A DNA stretch of 64,000 nt from Nitrospira sp. ST-bin5 (GTDB lineage Bacteria > Nitrospirota > Nitrospiria > Nitrospirales > Nitrospiraceae), in the NCBI GenBank assembly GCA_002083555.1, contig MSXN01000013.1, positions 62,001-126,000 on the forward strand, given 5' to 3'. This document shows positions 49,940 through 58,805 of the stretch, piece after piece. Positions within the stretch are counted from its first letter, which is position 1. Every line of letters begins with the position of its first letter. The position numbers and the translations under genes are program-made. The notes under the pieces are model-generated. The model was not told the DNA's origin. It was given only the letters and a program-made list of their open reading frames with translations, and made no database searches.

Positions 49940-51328
49940 TCAGCCTGCCTTTTCGGAGAGCGCGATCGCTCCCTCCGTTTCCAGTGCGAACCGGCCGCGT
50001 CCACGCGGGATCAGCCGGATGTCCGGACATTTCTGCTCCAGCCGTTTTCTCAAGAGTATCAACCGGCTTTCGAGATTGTCTTTTACCTCGGGCAGACCGA
50101 GCCAGGGGTCCATGCGGAGTTCCCGGTTGGTGAACTCGACTCGTCCTTCATCCCGATGCTGGATGAGGAGACGCCAGAGAATGCGGCCCGGGACGTTCCG
50201 GATGAGGTAGTCGCCGTCGACGAAGACGCAGTCGTCGGCGTGGAAAAAGCAGAAGTGTCTCGTGCGCGCCGATGCGCCGGAGGGGGGAGCCGGTTTGCTC
50301 TGCACGGGCGCGGCTGGCGTGCTGTCGTCCAGGTCACGGCTGAGTTGTTCGATGCCTGTCGCCAGTTGGGCGGCGATGATGGTCAAGAGGCTGTCCTCCC
50401 TTGGCATGAAGGCCAGCGGTTCCTGGCTCTCGACGACCAGGACTCCGGTCAGCCGTCCCCGTGTGACCAGTGGGACGCCGATTTGGCAGGCGGTGCCGGA
50501 CAGCCCGGGCAGGGGGATCTCGCGGCACACGGCCGCGGTGTTCCCGGAGGCTTTCGCCTGCTCGCGCACCGCCCGCGCATAGCGCAGGCTGTGGTCGATG
50601 GCGGACAGATGGAGCGCGCGCTTCGACCGGGCGACCATGCCGATCAGGCCGTCGCCGAATCCGACCTCCGACCCCGCGCCGTTCTCAGGATATCCGCGGC
50701 TGGCGATGGCTGTGAGTGTGGCGTTGGCGTCGTCTGCCAGCAGAATGATGGTATGGCGAAAGCCCAGGCGTTCATCCAGCAGCTGGAGCGCGGTTTCCAG
50801 CAGCTCTCCCAGGGTCTCGCAGCGGTTGAGGCGTTCGCTGATGAGGCGCAGCCGTTCGAGGTCCTCCGCGACGAACAGCCGGGACGGCAACTCCGACGGC
50901 GGCGGGGTTGGCAGGCTGGTGAATCCCTCGACGCGCTCTAGGCTCGTGACCGCGTAAACGTCGGCGGCGAGGAGGCGGAAGACACTCGTCATTCCCGAGT
51001 GGGAGGCGATGGCTTGCAACTGGAGCGACATCGACTCGAAGAGCGGGCCGGCCGTTTCCGAATGATCGAAGCGCAATTGCAGGCGATAGGCCTGCAGCGT
51101 TCTCGGATCGAGGAGCATGGCACAGGCATAGGGGTGCTCGCGCACGTTCCGGTGGGTCTTGTTGAAAAACTGATGGGAGAGCGCGACATGTCCGCTGTCG
51201 ACGTAATGGACCTGGCTCACGTAGGTGACGTTCGGCACACCGTCTTTGGAGCAGGTGCTCAAGGCCGCCGGAATCATGCCCTGAAGGCAGGGCCAGAGGT
51301 CTTCGATCGTGAGGGCGTTCGATTTCAC
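49940..51328 (-). CDS. PPOX-like and GAF sensor protein with C-terminal winged-helix-like domain
   Basis: A 462-residue protein. Residues 1-140 resemble a PPOX split barrel (IPAALSTCSKDGVPNVTYVS, HVALSHQFFNKTHRN). A GAF domain at about 180-330 has LGFRHTIILLADDANATLTA and IGVPLVTRGRLTGVLVVES. The last 100 residues (LIRNVPGRILWRLLIQHRDE and WLGLPEVKDNLESRLILLRK) look like a winged-helix output. The start GTG at 51328 overlaps the upstream gene stop (GTGA). It may sense a flavin or redox signal. Confidence 0.8.
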   Translation of the reverse strand: MKSNALTIEDLWPCLQGMIPAALSTCSKDGVPNVTYVSQVHYVDSGHVALSHQFFNKTHRNVREHPYACAMLLDPRTLQAYRLQLRFDHSETAGPLFESMSLQLQAIASHSGMTSVFRLLAADVYAVTSLERVEGFTSLPTPPPSELPSRLFVAEDLERLRLISERLNRCETLGELLETALQLLDERLGFRHTIILLADDANATLTAIASRGYPENGAGSEVGFGDGLIGMVARSKRALHLSAIDHSLRYARAVREQAKASGNTAAVCREIPLPGLSGTACQIGVPLVTRGRLTGVLVVESQEPLAFMPREDSLLTIIAAQLATGIEQLSRDLDDSTPAAPVQSKPAPPSGASARTRHFCFFHADDCVFVDGDYLIRNVPGRILWRLLIQHRDEGRVEFTNRELRMDPWLGLPEVKDNLESRLILLRKRLEQKCPDIRLIPRGRGRFALETEGAIALSEKAG

Positions 51329-51786
51329 GCTGACACTTTTTCCCCGGTGCCTGGGCCCGGCGTCTGATGGTAGACGTCGGTCACTTCGATCTCGACGGCC
51401 AGCGCCGGCTCCGTGATCCATGCCTCGCCGAGTTCGGCCGGCACGCCGACGGCGCCGATCTCGCCGACGAATTCGCGCTTCCAGTTCCGTCGATAGGTCT
51501 GCTCCTGCCTGGTGGACGGCTGGATGGTCCGGACCCGGCCTTTGATCTGACAGGCCACGTGATCGGTCGGTCTGGTACAACTGACGGCCACCAAGCCGTT
51601 CTCGCGCAAGTTCTGCAGGGTCTTTCCGGAAATGGCTTCTGTCAGGAAGATGGTGACCGACCGGCGGTCTTTGCCGAGTCTAATGCCCCAGGCGCGCGTG
51701 CATTCGGGCATGAGCGAAGCGTCGCGTGTACCGACGATGACGGAGACTCCAGTCTGCAGAAGATTGACGATCGCGGAAGGGATCAT
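51325..51786 (-). CDS. Pyridoxamine 5'-phosphate oxidase-family (split-barrel) protein
   Basis: A 153-residue protein with SVIVGTRDASLMPECTRAWG and KTLQNLRENGLVAVSCTRPTDH, consistent with a flavin reductase or PPOX-like barrel. The C-terminal half contains IKGRVRTIQ. It overlaps the GAF protein by four bases. The two are probably a working pair. Confidence 0.8.
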   Translation of the reverse strand: MIPSAIVNLLQTGVSVIVGTRDASLMPECTRAWGIRLGKDRRSVTIFLTEAISGKTLQNLRENGLVAVSCTRPTDHVACQIKGRVRTIQPSTRQEQTYRRNWKREFVGEIGAVGVPAELGEAWITEPALAVEIEVTDVYHQTPGPGTGEKVSA

Positions 51787-51964
51787 GGCCGGTGCCCGAT
51801 GCGCGGGTTTAGGAATAATTTAGGACAACGATAGCATATTCTTAGGACCTGCCGCGCGGCCCCCCGTGCTACGGTTTGCTTCGCCGCGACGGTGATGGCC
51901 GCACCGGACCGGCGGCTCCCGCGAATCACTCACATCGGCCGTATCGGACCGGAAGGAGGTTTCC

Positions 51965-52783
51965 ATGATCAGTCTTGTGTGTCCATCGATGACGGCGGCG
52001 ATGCTGCTGCTTGCGTCTTCTGTTGCATTCGCCGGCGGTTCTCCCGTCGTGTTTACCGCGCATGATTACGGGTTCACCGGCCCCGAGCGGATTCCCGCCG
52101 GGGTCACGACGATGCAGATCGTCAACCGCGGGCAGGATCTTCATCAGATTCAACTCCTGAAACTGCTCGAAGGAAAAACGGCGGAAGACTTCCGTGCCGC
52201 GGTTGCCGCTCAGCCTGGACAGATTCCCGGTTGGGTAAAGTTCGTCGGGGGGCCGAACGCTATTGTGCCGGGAGGGGATGCCCTGGCGACAATGCCGCTC
52301 GCGGAGGGCGAGTATCTGCTTATTTGCCTGATCCCAAACGAGCAGGGGATTCCGCACCTGGCGCTTGGTATGCAGAAAGCGCTTTCAGTGAAGGGCGGCA
52401 AATCGGTCGCCGTGTCCGTGCCGAAGGCCGATGTGACGATCACACAGGAGGACTTCCGGTTCGGCCTGTCGCGCTCGATCACGGCGGGAATTCATACGGT
52501 CCGCGTGCTAAATCACGGAACACAGCCGCATGAGGTCGTCGTGGTCAAACTGGCGCCGGGAGCCACGGCGAGCGACTTCGCGGCGGCGGTCGAACCGCGA
52601 ACTGCCATGCCTCCACCCGGAGCCCCCATCGGCGGGGTGGTCGGCATCGAGCGCGCGGGGGATGCCTTTTTCACGGCGCAGTTTGAGCCCGGCCGCTATG
52701 GACTGATCTGTTTTTTCCCTGATCGAGCCACGGGTGCGCCGCATTTTGCAAAGGGGATGGCGCTGGATTTCACTGTTCGGTAG
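51965..52783 (+). CDS. Exported tandem cupredoxin-like protein
   Basis: A 272-residue protein with a signal peptide (residues 1-23) and two repeated cupredoxin-like domains. Domain 1 includes YGFTGPERIPAG and LICLIPNEQGIPHLALGM; domain 2 includes HGTQPHEVVVVKL and GLICFFPDRATGAPHFAKGM. The 'C...H...M' pattern resembles type I copper sites but the Cys-X-H spacing is loose, so copper binding is uncertain. CGGAAGGAGGTTTCC precedes the ATG. Confidence 0.75.
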   Translation: MISLVCPSMTAAMLLLASSVAFAGGSPVVFTAHDYGFTGPERIPAGVTTMQIVNRGQDLHQIQLLKLLEGKTAEDFRAAVAAQPGQIPGWVKFVGGPNAIVPGGDALATMPLAEGEYLLICLIPNEQGIPHLALGMQKALSVKGGKSVAVSVPKADVTITQEDFRFGLSRSITAGIHTVRVLNHGTQPHEVVVVKLAPGATASDFAAAVEPRTAMPPPGAPIGGVVGIERAGDAFFTAQFEPGRYGLICFFPDRATGAPHFAKGMALDFTVR

Positions 52784-52819
52784 TCACCCGCGTGTGGTAT
52801 GCAGCGAGAGGAATGGCTG

Positions 52820-52850
52820 AAGCCGGACAGTTCGATGAATTGTCCGGCTT
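52820..52850 (+). terminator. Strong hairpin terminator after the cupredoxin-like gene
   Basis: AAGCCGGACAGTTC (52820-52833) pairs with GAATTGTCCGGCTT (52837-52850), giving a 14-pair stem with one G-U, around a GAT loop, followed by CTTGGTTT. A probable Rho-independent terminator. Confidence 0.75.
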
Positions 52851-53033
52851 CTTGGTTTCAAGCAGCGATGACTGTGGGACAGGCGACGCCCTGTTCTACT
52901 GGGGGCGGTAGCGGGCAGGAACTCGGACCGCTCCGGCGCACTAGGGTCAGGATAAGCTGGTCTCTAGCCTTTTCTTCTGCCGGTGTCCCTCGCCGTCGCT
53001 ATGGGAGTCTCACTCCTGTCCGCGGTCTCCGCC

Positions 53034-53608
53034 CTATCGTCCCATCGGAATTTCGATCACGAGGCCTCCCATGGCCTCATTCAACGTGAAGTCTTTCTTG
53101 GCGCTCTGGGGGTGGGTGTTGTGGCAGCCCACGCAGGACTGACTCACGGCTCGGTCGGCGTAGATGGCTTGAAAGTAGGTTTCGTTTCCCTGTGTGACCG
53201 TGCCGGTCACGACCCGTTCCGGGTGTGTGCGCAACGACTCCAGGTCGGCCTTCTCTGCGGCATTCCGCGGCACATTGAGCGGATTGATCGGCCAGAGACT
53301 GATGAGCCGGTAGCGGACCGGTGTGCCGGTCATCGCTGAGAGTGCGCTGGATTCCATGAGGAACTGAGCCGGCAGGGGGAGGGTATTCTTCGTTGCCCGC
53401 CAGTTTTCAGCTGCCGCCACGCCTCCGCTTTTTTCATCCGTTCGACCATGTGGATCGTGTCGAACGTCCGATCCGCTTCGATCACTGCATGGAGGTAATT
53501 CGCGACGGTCTCCGGCGGGATGCCGGTCTGTTCGCCGGCCAGCGCCAGGTTCTGCAGCGGCAGGCTCATGGATAGAATCACGAGAGCGAGCGAAGTGACG
53601 TCTCTCAC
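53034..53608 (-). pseudogene. DUF3365 (Tll0287-like) monohaem cytochrome with a homopolymer frameshift
   Basis: The N-terminal half (start 53608) reads a signal peptide, PPETVANYLHAVIEADRTFD and VERMKK, then shifts frame. The C-terminal half carries LPLPAQFLM, YRLISLWPIN and the haem site CVGCH. The shift falls at a run of six T on the plus strand (53429-53434, six A in the gene). A seventh A would restore MKKSGGVAAAENW. A paralogue with an intact frame is at 455-1039. GGAGG precedes the start. Confidence 0.82.
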
Positions 53609-53840
53609 GGCAGAACCTCCTTCATGAAGGTTGGAACCGGCCGTACAGTGCCAGCATAGTCCTCCGCGAGGCTAGACACAAACTCAGAGTCCTGGCGATG
53701 GCCTTGAGCAGGAGAACACGGACCTTCTCATGTTCGGATCGCTTGCCCCGCGATCAGCTCCGATTCTCAGTTGCGAGTGTGTTTTCGAGAACGTATGATA
53801 TGAGCATCTGCTCAACATCTTTTTAGAGGGAGGGTTGGTG

Positions 53841-54164
53841 ATGGCACTTTTTCTCGCACTCTATCTGGTCTTTGCTTCAGTCATTCCTGTCGCAGCACTA
53901 GAGGGTTCCGCGTCGACCGCACCGGCTGCGATCAAGGCGGATGTGATGTATTGGGAAGGCAATGAGCTCATCGTGAAAGAATTCTCCGGTCACGAGATGC
54001 GTCTCGTAGTGACCCCCGACACAAAAATTGAGGGCGTAGTGGCCGGACGACTCAAAACCGGCGACAAGATCGTGGCGCAGGTCGGTGAGGATCGGCGAGC
54101 GCTTTCGATCATCTTACAGATCCCCGATGCTGGAAGTAGCGGCTCTCCGGCCGGTGTACGCTAG
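53841..54164 (+). CDS. Small exported protein of unknown function
   Basis: A 107-residue protein with a signal peptide (residues 1-20) and a small beta-rich domain: DVMYWEGNELIVKEFSGHEM, VVTPDTKIEG and LKTGDKIVAQVGEDR. This resembles short OB-like DUF5666-type modules. The in-frame starts at 53835 and 53838 were rejected since GAGGGAGG is well placed for ATG 53841. Confidence 0.65.
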   Translation: MALFLALYLVFASVIPVAALEGSASTAPAAIKADVMYWEGNELIVKEFSGHEMRLVVTPDTKIEGVVAGRLKTGDKIVAQVGEDRRALSIILQIPDAGSSGSPAGVR

Positions 54165-54401
54165 CGCGCCTGTTTCTTAGGGGCAGTGATTCGTTGCGTT
54201 GCATGGGTTATAACGGCGGTGTGTCCCGTGCGCACGGAATTCTCCGTTTCATGCTCCTGTTGCGAAGGCGCCATTTGCCTTGTATAGTGAAATAAAGCGC
54301 GTTTTCACGATCTGTCGCATGAATAGATCGAACGCGCTCCTCCCTCAGAGACTACGCCCATTCATTACAATCCCCACTATTCGAAGACCAGGGGCCTTGG
54401 T

Positions 54402-55017
54402 ATGCCTGATGGCGTCCGCCTGGTTCGTCTCATCGTTCAGATCGGTTCACTTCTGAGGATCAAGGCAGGGCTGCGACTTACGATAGTCTGGCTGGCCCTC
54501 TTCTTCGTGATTCCTCCGCTGATCCAGGCGGGCGAGATTCATTTGGAGAGTATTGGGCTGCGCGGGGGGGGCGAGCGGCAGCTCTCCCATCGGAAAGAAG
54601 GAGACGCAATTCTTCAATGAATTTGACCTCATGGCCAACTGGTCGCTTCCCTGGGGATGGTACTCTGACTCCGGATGGGGCATCGGCACGAGGCTGATGG
54701 GTAGTGTCGGCGCATTGAGGGCCTCGGACGATACGGCCTTTATCGCCACGATGGTGCCTGGCGTGGTGTTGGGAAAAAAAGACGGCTGGCTGTCCTTAGA
54801 GGTTGGGGCAGGAGTCGCACTTCTCTCCATCCATCACTTCGCCAACCAGGAGATGGGTGGCGCTTTCCAGGTGGTGGGGGATATTGCACTCCGGGCGAAG
54901 GTCTATCAGGGCTTCGGCGTGGGTTATTGGTTTCATCATCTGTCCGATGCCCATATGTATGGAGACAACGGCCGTGGATATGATCTCCATATGATCGAGC
55001 TCAGCTATCGGTTTTGA
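54402..55017 (+). pseudogene. PagL-like lipid A deacylase with a G-run frameshift
   Basis: The N-terminal part (signal peptide ending IQAGEIHLESIGLRGG) is in frame until a run of eight G (54564-54571). Dropping one G joins it to ASGSSPIGKKETQFFNEFDL and the rest to 55017. The mature protein would be an eight-stranded barrel with GVGYWFHHLSDAHMYGDNGR, which resembles the PagL catalytic His-Ser region (relatives have H-S). The Ser is present in HHLSD. As read the gene breaks. Confidence 0.72.
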
Positions 55018-55112
55018 TGCAGGCCGCCATCGCTCTCGGTATCCTCGACTGACCGCGTACCCCCTTCGTTCCCTCCATTGCGGCCATGCGCTGAGGCTCG
55101 TATGATAAACGT

Positions 55113-55847
55113 ATGAGTTCTGGACCTATCATACGGCTCAAGTCGAAACAGCCGGTGCCGTATGCGCTTACGGCGATTCATCGCGATACCTACGACACCA
55201 AGACATTCAGCTTTGCTCTGCCCGAGAACGCCACGCTGGACATGCTGCCGGGCGATCATCTCTACGTCCATTCAACGATCGACGGCAAACCGGTGAAGCG
55301 GCCCTACACGCCTTCGTCGATGCCCGGCGCCACGGGCTCCTTCGATCTGACCGTGAAACGGTACGAGGCCGGTGTGATCTCACGCTATCTCCATGATCGG
55401 CAGGTCGGGGAGACGGTGCTGATGAGCGGGCCCAATTCCGGGGGGCATTGGGTGGACGGGATGGCGAAGACGGTCGGCTTTGTGGCCGGTGGGTCCGGCA
55501 TCACGCCGATGATTGCGATCATTCGCTGGATCCTCGCCAGGAGCCTTCCGGTCAAGTTGTTTCTGCTGTATGCGAACAAGACCGAGGAGGACATCATCTT
55601 CCGCGCAGAGTGGGATGCGCAGGTCCGCGCCCATGCGAATTTCCATTGCCATTACGTCTTGAGCGAGCCGCCCGCTGGTTGGAACCAAGGAGTCGGCCGC
55701 ATCAACGAGGCGACCCTACGAAGGACTCTTCCGCCGCCCGGGACCGATACGGTCATCTTTCTCTGTGGTCCCCCGCCGATGGTCGATGCGATCGAAACGA
55801 CGCTCAAAGCCATCGGTCATGCCGAACAGGCGATCATCCTGCCGTAA
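55113..55847 (+). CDS. FAD-binding oxidoreductase, cytochrome b5 reductase-like
   Basis: A 244-residue protein: KRPYTPSSMPG (flavin motif), GFVAGGSGITPMIAIIRWIL (NAD(P)-binding), FLLYANKTEEDIIFRAE and FLCGPPPMVDAIE. This matches cytochrome b5 reductase and nitrate reductase-type FAD domains. It has no haem or Fe-S domain, so its acceptor is separate. It is distinct in sequence from the protein at 31260. Confidence 0.88.
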   Translation: MSSGPIIRLKSKQPVPYALTAIHRDTYDTKTFSFALPENATLDMLPGDHLYVHSTIDGKPVKRPYTPSSMPGATGSFDLTVKRYEAGVISRYLHDRQVGETVLMSGPNSGGHWVDGMAKTVGFVAGGSGITPMIAIIRWILARSLPVKLFLLYANKTEEDIIFRAEWDAQVRAHANFHCHYVLSEPPAGWNQGVGRINEATLRRTLPPPGTDTVIFLCGPPPMVDAIETTLKAIGHAEQAIILP

Positions 55848-55919
55848 CGCACGTGCGCATCACCGGGAATAGGCTGGAGCTCTGTGGTACGGCTCGTTCG
55901 TGCGCGCTGATTGCCGACC

Positions 55920-58484
55920 TCACCGGCCGAGCAGTCCCTTGAGCAGATCTTTGCCTTGCTGTTTGAGGTCTTTGGGATTTGTCGCGCCATCCAAGATGCC
56001 CTTGACTGCTTCGTTCACCTTTTCTTTCACCTGTTCCTGGACTTTGCCGGTGAGTTCTTTTGTATCCAGCCCGTAGGCGGGGGCCTGGATGGTGCCGGTG
56101 ATCTGGAAGGGGAGTCTGAGCCGTCCTTCTTTCATCGCGATTCTGGCAATGGGAGAGGACGATGCCAGTTTCTGGCTGAGGGCGGGGGAGAGGTGCAGAT
56201 TTACGGCAAGATTCAGCGCCTGGTCGAATCCGACGGTGCCGCCGCCCGTGGCTTGAAAATCGTGGCTATCCATCAGCAGTTTCTGCACAGTGACGAGGCC
56301 CTGCTTGATCATGACATCGGTTTCGATGGCCGAGAAAGCGGTCGTTTTGAGCCGATCCGGCGAGAGGCCTGCCACTTTCAGCAATGCCGTTGCCTCTTCC
56401 ATCAGGTTGATCCCTTCGATCTTCCCGTTCTTGATCCGTAGATGTCCCGGTCCCTCCAACGCCTTGGTCAGGTCCGGCATGGTGAAGCCGCTCCCTGTGA
56501 CGGCCAGATCCATGGCAGCCGTTCCGCTCATTGAGACCTTGCTGTCCGGACTGATGGCCGCCAGCGCGGGGCCGAGTTGGAGTCCGTCGATCCTGACCTT
56601 GCCGCGAAACGGCGGAGTCGGCGAGGCTGTCGACATTTCTCCGTCCGCCTTGAACTGGCCGTCGAACAGCTGGAAGGAGGCGTTGGAAAGACGCGCGTTC
56701 GGCCCCTTGAGATCGGCATTTATGAGCAGGTTTTTGAGTTCGACGGATTTCGCGAGCCCGGTTTCGACCGGCAAGTCTCCGGTCTGCACCGAGGGCGAGG
56801 AGAGGGTCGCAGTCGCGTGGCCGCTCAGCACAGTGCCTTTGACCGATAGAATGGACTTCCCCAGGACCACTCCAAGGCGCAGGTCGGTGATATCGGCGAT
56901 CTCTAAAGGGGGCGCCGTCGGTTTGAATGGCACACGAGTTTTGGCGGTGACGGTGAGATCCTTGATCTCCACTGGCTTGGCTAGCGGAATGGCGATCGGC
57001 AGGTCAGCGGTATTGAGCGAAGGGGATGAGAGTGTCACATTGGCCTGACCTTTGAGGACCGTTCCTTTGAGGTGCAGGAGTGACTGGCCCAGCGCGACTG
57101 CGACGCGCAAGTCGGAGACATCGGCGATCTCTAAGGGTGGTGCAGCTGGATTGAACGGTACACGGGTTTTGGCGGTGACGGACAGGTCCTTGAACTCCAC
57201 CGGCTTCGCCAGCGGCAGAGCAACCGGCAGGTCAGCGGTATTCACAGAAGCCGAAGATACGGTCATGGCGGCCTGGCCGTTGAGGACGGTGCCTTTCACA
57301 TGGATCAGCGACCGGCCTAGCGCGACGGCGACACGCAGGTCGGAGACATCGGCGATCTCCAAAGGAGGTGCCGTCGGTTTGAACGGGACACGGGTTTTAG
57401 CCGTGACGGACAAATCTTTGAGTTCCACCGGTTTGGTCAGCGGGACTGCGATCGGCAGATCAGCGGTATTTACGGACGGCGACGTGACCGTCACATTGGC
57501 CTGGCCGTTGAGGACCGTCCCTTTGACCTGTACGGAGGAGTTTCCCATGATGAGCGCCAGGCTCAGATTCGAGATGTCCGCCAGCTCCAGCGGCGACACC
57601 CCTTGCTTGAACGGGTATGGCGCCTTGGCGGTCACCAGCAGATCTTTGATTAGCAGCGGCTTTTGCAGCGGCAGGGCGACGGGAAGATCGGCCGTGTTGA
57701 TGGCGGGAGCAGACACGGTCGCATCCAACCTGCCCCCGACGAGTGCTCCCTTTATTGCGAGCGCGATCTTGCCGAATCCCAACGCGAAATCGTACTGCTG
57801 TACCTCGAGTGTTTCGACCAGCGGGCCGAACCCGCCGTCCAGCGTGACCGGAAGATTGTAGGGCAGGACCGTGGCCTTGAGGTGGATTGAAGGCGTTTGT
57901 CCGAGACGGACGGACGTCAACAACAGTTCGAGATCCTGCACCTGGTATTCCGTGACCGTGGCCGTCGAAAGATCGCGATAGGTTAGCTTTCCGCCTTCGA
58001 TCGAGACGCGATCCACGGCGAACAAGGCCAGGATCTGCAACGGGTTTCCGCCGGGAGGCGGAACCGTACCGGTTTCTGCGGTTGACGGGGACACGGTCTT
58101 TGCCCCGATGGTCGATACATTTGTCACGCCGTCTTTGTTGGTGATCACCGTGATGACCGGATCGCGGAGAGCGATCTCCTCGACTTCCACCTGCTTACTC
58201 AGGAGCGGCAAGAGCTTCACCCCGACGTCCAACGATGTCAGCGATGCAAAAGGCCCGGCACTGAAGGCCGGATCGTCAAGGATGGTCACCCCGCCGATAC
58301 GGGCTCCGAGGCGGGGCCAGATGGTCAGGCGGATGTCTTGGAGTTGGACCTTGCGATTCAGCGCCTCTTCGATCAGCGGTTTGTATTGATCTTGATATCG
58401 ATTTAGATCGATGAAAAACGGCAGCGCGAGGATCAGTCCGACGAGGAGCACGAATCCGATAGCCAGGCTGACGACAATTTTCAC
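55920..58484 (-). CDS. AsmA-family protein with internal repeats
   Basis: An 854-residue protein with an N-terminal membrane helix (residues 4-22) and the AsmA start RYQDQYKPLIEEALNRKVQL. Residues 247-550 hold four 76-residue repeats (TADLPIAVPLTKPVELKDL, then FKPTAPPLEIADVSDLRVAV) and a partial fifth. The C-terminal AsmA_2 part ends with TKELTGKVQEQVKEKVNEAV. AsmA proteins are linked to phospholipid transport and outer-membrane assembly. The repeats lengthen the bridge region. The last residues fall close to the FAD oxidoreductase end. Confidence 0.85.
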   Translation of the reverse strand: MKIVVSLAIGFVLLVGLILALPFFIDLNRYQDQYKPLIEEALNRKVQLQDIRLTIWPRLGARIGGVTILDDPAFSAGPFASLTSLDVGVKLLPLLSKQVEVEEIALRDPVITVITNKDGVTNVSTIGAKTVSPSTAETGTVPPPGGNPLQILALFAVDRVSIEGGKLTYRDLSTATVTEYQVQDLELLLTSVRLGQTPSIHLKATVLPYNLPVTLDGGFGPLVETLEVQQYDFALGFGKIALAIKGALVGGRLDATVSAPAINTADLPVALPLQKPLLIKDLLVTAKAPYPFKQGVSPLELADISNLSLALIMGNSSVQVKGTVLNGQANVTVTSPSVNTADLPIAVPLTKPVELKDLSVTAKTRVPFKPTAPPLEIADVSDLRVAVALGRSLIHVKGTVLNGQAAMTVSSASVNTADLPVALPLAKPVEFKDLSVTAKTRVPFNPAAPPLEIADVSDLRVAVALGQSLLHLKGTVLKGQANVTLSSPSLNTADLPIAIPLAKPVEIKDLTVTAKTRVPFKPTAPPLEIADITDLRLGVVLGKSILSVKGTVLSGHATATLSSPSVQTGDLPVETGLAKSVELKNLLINADLKGPNARLSNASFQLFDGQFKADGEMSTASPTPPFRGKVRIDGLQLGPALAAISPDSKVSMSGTAAMDLAVTGSGFTMPDLTKALEGPGHLRIKNGKIEGINLMEEATALLKVAGLSPDRLKTTAFSAIETDVMIKQGLVTVQKLLMDSHDFQATGGGTVGFDQALNLAVNLHLSPALSQKLASSSPIARIAMKEGRLRLPFQITGTIQAPAYGLDTKELTGKVQEQVKEKVNEAVKGILDGATNPKDLKQQGKDLLKGLLGR
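56835..57746 (-). repeat. Four 228-base tandem repeats in the AsmA gene
   Basis: Units encode residues 247-322, 323-398, 399-474 and 475-550. Units 2-4 are close in protein and DNA sequence (TAKTRVPF, PPLEIAD, DLRVAVALG); unit 1 is more diverged. They probably arose by tandem duplication within the gene. Confidence 0.8.
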
Positions 58485-58805
58485 AACAGGATCTCCGATC
58501 TTTTTGCAGTATAGGAAGCAACCGGTGCAGGGTCAATGCAGGAAAGCGCCGTCAGGGTGGAGCGGCGACAGCCGCGCCGCTGACTTCTTTCGGCCGTACG
58601 GTCCGGTCTCAGTTTCCGTTTCTCTAATCCGACCGGCGGCTTGTTTTGCAGGATCGGGCGGTACGGATTCGGTCGCAAGAGCTTGGCAAGACCCTGAAGA
58701 TTAGATTATATCTGTCGCACGGTCGGTCATCCAGGTCCTTTCCCGTCTGAATGAATGGGGATTCTTTTCCGCGCTTGTTCAGAAGCCCGGCATGAAGGAT
58801 CGATC

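Noticed and set aside
51329..51580. N-terminal extension of the GAF protein
   Set aside because: It reads the partner gene out of frame; Arg-rich composition. GTG 51328 overlaps the partner stop as expected for coupling.
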